From Phycomyces blakesleeanus NRRL 1555(-) (Eukaryota > Mucoromycota > Mucoromycetes > Mucorales > Phycomycetaceae), in contig NW_017265134.1 in NCBI RefSeq assembly GCF_001638985.1, positions 4,246,761-4,257,300 on the forward strand: 10,540 bases of DNA, given 5' to 3'. The position numbers and the translations under genes are program-made. Every line of letters begins with the position of its first letter. The stretch's first letter is position 1. Below are positions 8,437 through 10,540 of the stretch, piece after piece. The notes under the pieces were generated by a model, which had not been told where the DNA came from, did no database searches, and saw only the letters and a list, made by a program, of their open reading frames with translations.

Positions 8437-9004
8437 TCACTGGTCATACTCAATGGGGCTATTCCCTAGACCTTGGGAAGGGCAGTTAATTAGAAAGACT
8501 TGATCACATAGTCGTCTTTTTGCCACTTTTGTGTCTGGCCTTATATGATAGGTAGAACAATCTTCTTGAAATATAAACCTCCTATAATGATCTTTTCTAA
8601 AGAATATAATTCAAGGAATGAGATTCTGTGTCAAAGTATTAACATATTCGCCTTGATTCACAGCATCTTTAATAAAAACCAAAGGTCCTAAGAAATAGCT
8701 GGTAAAAACTTTTTCAGTTCAAAGACAACTCGAACGTATAACAATATCGTTTCTTTTACTTTGTTTGTAGGGCTATATACCCTTGTTCATGTGTCTTGAT
8801 AACTTTTTTGACAAGTTGTGAATTTTTATATTGATCCATCAGACCCAATTATGGTCCTTCATTCTCCATTTGTCCAATTGACATGAGCTTTGGGTCATTG
8901 TAGTAAGCTTTTTTTTGCGTGTGCGTGTATGTTGTCAAAATTAGCGTGAGGACTGTAAAATAGGGACCGACGTGAACTACTTGAGAGAGTTGATTGCTGG
9001 CAAT
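8437..9004 (-). pseudogene. Decayed Tc1-like transposase with DDE motifs
   Basis: The N-terminal stretch 9004-8852 is open to TAA 8849-8851 (QLSQVVHVGPYFTVLTLI, helix-turn-helix-like). IIGSDGSI follows, matching the VIFSDES block, with the first Asp at 8838-8840. One frame then carries the Tc1 hallmark GPLVFIKDAVNQGEYVNTL (8688-8632). After a TGA it continues as FIFQEDCSTYHI, where the second Asp is at 8560-8562. It ends with NCPSQGLGNSPIEYDQ, matching WPAQSPDLNPIEHxW, with Glu at 8449-8451. The Asp-Glu spacing of 37 residues and the Asp-Asp spacing of about 92 both fit Tc1 enzymes. Internal TGA and TAG stops and at least one frameshift make it nonfunctional. It lies in tandem with, and in the same orientation as, the relic at 7454-8026. 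Terminal inverted repeats were not found. Confidence 0.78.
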
Positions 9005-9490
9005 TTATAAACTGTAATCATTGTTTCCTTTAATCCCAATATCAGATTCTAATAAGAAGTACATGGAGTCTTTTGTTCAATCTACAAAAGATGTCTCTCA
9101 TTTGTGTAACTGGTGTATTTTTATTCTTTATTTCTTTCGTTCGTTCATTTGTTTTTTTTTTGGGTGTTGGTTAAGACTTGATGCGGGAAATGTGGTCAGA
9201 CGATCTTCTGCAAAATGAAAAAAAAAGTAATTTTTTACAATCTGTCTTTAATCTCATCAGCTTTTATTATAAAGGAGAATGACTGGTTTTTGACGTAGAG
9301 GGTATTTTATGCTGAGATCGATTAACAAGAAGAGGACACTGATAATTTCTTTTTTTTTTAAAAAAATAAATAAATTATGATTTACCTGAGATCGAAACAC
9401 CTTTTGACCACTAAAGGTATATGTGTTGCTTGATAAACCTTTTAATACATAAATAATTCTCTGTCTATGCGCTACACAGAAACTATGTAG
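9005..9490. other. AT-rich spacer without supported gene
   Basis: Open frames on both strands (plus 9021-9218, minus 9257-9493) are composed largely of homopolymer translations. A small hairpin, GCTACA...TGTAGC, lies at 9471-9491, just before the GATAAT tract. Confidence 0.55.
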
Positions 9491-9498
9491 CACTATAC

Positions 9499-9662
9499 TA
9501 ATGATAATGATAATGATAATGATAATGATATTGATATTGATATTGATGATAATATTAATGACAATGATATTAATGGTAATGATAATAATGATAATACTAA
9601 TGATAATAATGGTAATACTGATAATGATATTAATGATAATATTACTAATGATAATAGTACAA
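9499..9662. repeat. Degenerate (GATAAT)n hexanucleotide tract
   Basis: The tract starts as perfect AATGAT units and decays into GATATT, GGTAAT, ACTAAT and similar variants. On the plus strand, one frame (open 9491-9712, no ATG) reads an Asn/Asp alternation ending in an Ile/Leu-rich tail. Changes fall at first and second codon positions while T is kept at the third. This is the opposite of selection on a protein, so I treat it as a microsatellite. Confidence 0.88.
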
Positions 9663-9697
9663 GTTTTGGAGACTATATATTTATAATAATTTTAATT

Positions 9698-9883
9698 TTA
9701 ATTTCCTTTTGACTTTTCCCCATCCTCTCTTTTTCTGGTTCCCTTTTCAGTTTCAATTTCAGATTTGGATTTTGCCATGACTTTGGATTTGACCTTGACT
9801 TTAGCTTTGACTTTGTCTTTGCTAATTGTTAGGTTTAGTAGTCTTTTGTTTTTTTTTTTAATTCGAGCAGTTAATGTTTTGGT
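9698..9883 (-). repeat. Degenerate (GACTTT)n hexamer tract with Lys-rich open frame
   Basis: A clear 6-bp rhythm, GACTTT/GGATTT/GACCTT/AGCTTT, runs through about 9769-9826. The minus strand is open for 61 codons between TAA 9884-9886 and TAA 9698-9700, reading KDKVKAKVKVKSKVMAKSKS and an acidic-basic tail. It has no ATG near its start. It could be the last exon of a lysine-rich protein or simply a decaying hexamer repeat; the latter is more likely given its neighbours. Confidence 0.55.
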
Positions 9884-9909
9884 TTAGTGGTTAATGCTTA
9901 TGTTAGTAT

Positions 9910-9985
9910 GGTTAGTTCCCGTTGCTTGTTAGTATCTGTTGCTTGTTAGTATCTGTTGCTTGTTAGTATCTGTTGCTTCCTGTTG
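9910..9985 (+). repeat. 17-bp tandem repeat, 3.4 copies; dispersed repeat copy B
   Basis: Units of GTTGCTTGTTAGTATCT start at 9921, 9938 and 9955, with a partial unit at 9972. The left end (9910-9931) is the exact reverse complement of 4011-4032. A few bases further on, CTTCCTGTTG echoes the CAACAGGAAG at 3653-3662. Confidence 0.93.
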
Positions 9986-10027
9986 TTTTTGATGAGTATT
10001 AATAGGTTTTTATGATTATATCTTGTC

Positions 10028-10516
10028 TTACTCCCAAGAGAAGAATTTTTTAATTGCTCCTACTACAGATACAACACTAGACGTAATGGTCTGTGTTGTA
10101 TCTACAGCAATGCTTATCACTTTGGTATATGTGCTACCAAGAGCCATTGTTGATGATGATTCTGATTGTTCTGATGATTCAATAGACTCTAATGATGACA
10201 ATGCTTGAAATAGAGATAGCGATGTTTCTGGCTCAGAAGATGGAGAGAGAGATGATGGAGGTGACGGAGAAGGTGATGGAGATGGTGAGGGAGAGAAGAA
10301 TCCAGATGAAGAATTGGTGACAATTCGTGACGAGGAGCGGGTGATAGAACGAACGGGAGGGGTGACAGAAGCAGAAGTAGAAGCAGAAGAAGAAACAGAA
10401 GAAGAAGCAGAAGACGTAGAAGCAGATACTGGAACAGGGACAGGAACAGGAGCGAGAACAGATGTGGTAGACATGTTGCAGTATGAGGGCAAAGGGTCAT
10501 TGATTTGACCCGTCAT
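10028..10516 (-). CDS. Hypothetical Ser/Pro-rich protein, 162 aa
   Basis: This single uninterrupted minus-strand frame starts at ATG 10514-10516 (A at -3; the only in-frame codons upstream in the window give GTG-ATC-AGT) and ends at TAA 10028-10030. Residues 1-20 (MTGQINDPLPSYCNMSTTSV) are ordinary sequence. About residues 21-55 are a Pro-Val then Ser/Ala/Thr low-complexity run. A short basic segment (RSITRSSSR) and a second Ser-Pro run follow. From about residue 125 to the end the sequence is non-repetitive (ALGSTYTKVISIAVDTTQTI...) and closes with an amphipathic-looking IKKFFSWE. No signal peptide or convincing membrane helix is present. Codons in the Ser-rich run vary mostly in their silent bases and keep pyrimidine third bases, which favours real coding. 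No family is recognised. The 5' region lies at the window edge, so an upstream exon is possible. Confidence 0.6.
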   Translation of the reverse strand: MTGQINDPLPSYCNMSTTSVLAPVPVPVPVSASTSSASSSVSSSASTSASVTPPVRSITRSSSRIVTNSSSGFFSPSPSPSPSPSPPSSLSPSSEPETSLSLFQALSSLESIESSEQSESSSTMALGSTYTKVISIAVDTTQTITSSVVSVVGAIKKFFSWE

Positions 10517-10540
10517 ACTGATCACTCCTCTTCTTTGTAG

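Noticed and set aside
9501..9686. Met/Ile-rich plus-strand frame
   Set aside because: Out-of-phase translation of the GATAAT tract.
10314..10508. Glu-rich plus-strand frame opposite the Ser-rich gene
   Set aside because: Antisense shadow of Ser codons in the minus-strand gene.
1..10540. tRNA, rRNA or CRISPR structure
   Set aside because: No cloverleaf with a GGTTCRA arm, no rRNA-like block and no repeat-spacer array was seen; the tandem repeats have no unique spacers.

Overview
The window looks like an AT-rich, gene-poor stretch of a eukaryotic nuclear genome, most likely a filamentous fungus. Long protein-coding frames are almost absent. Simple repeats in several unit sizes are everywhere, and decayed Tc1/mariner (IS630 superfamily) DDE transposases recur. 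Parts of the two remnants at 178-956 and 7454-8026 resemble, from memory, a transposase family common in Mucorales-type (Mucoromycota) fungi. That placement is an inference from motif style and has not been searched.

Layout. 1-1700 holds two minus-strand transposase relics: a DDE relic at 178-956 and a weaker Tc1-like one at 1351-1681. 1922-3046 is a foldback structure about 1.1 kb long. Its two arms pair head to head around a 16-base loop, and a (TTTGA)n pentanucleotide array has expanded in the left arm only. 3176-3558 is a GC-rich minisatellite of four 93-bp units (31 codons), followed by an array of CCACTGG/CCAGTGG motifs and a CAAGCAAC-type repeat that reappears inverted near 9.9 kb. 4.6-6.6 kb holds several open stretches without ATG starts that look coding but that I do not recognise. 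7.4-9.0 kb holds two more minus-strand DDE relics in tandem, each with recognisable catalytic-region motifs and several in-frame stops. 9.5-10.0 kb is a run of degenerate hexanucleotide tracts and a 17-bp tandem repeat. 10028-10516 (minus) is the only frame I would call a plausible intact gene: a 162-residue Ser/Pro-rich protein of unknown function with a non-repetitive C-terminus.

No pathway or operon-like cooperation is visible. The region reads as a transposon graveyard and repeat nursery beside one small gene. The most unusual structures are the foldback with its one-sided microsatellite and the 93-bp minisatellite, whose variation is phased to one minus-strand reading frame.
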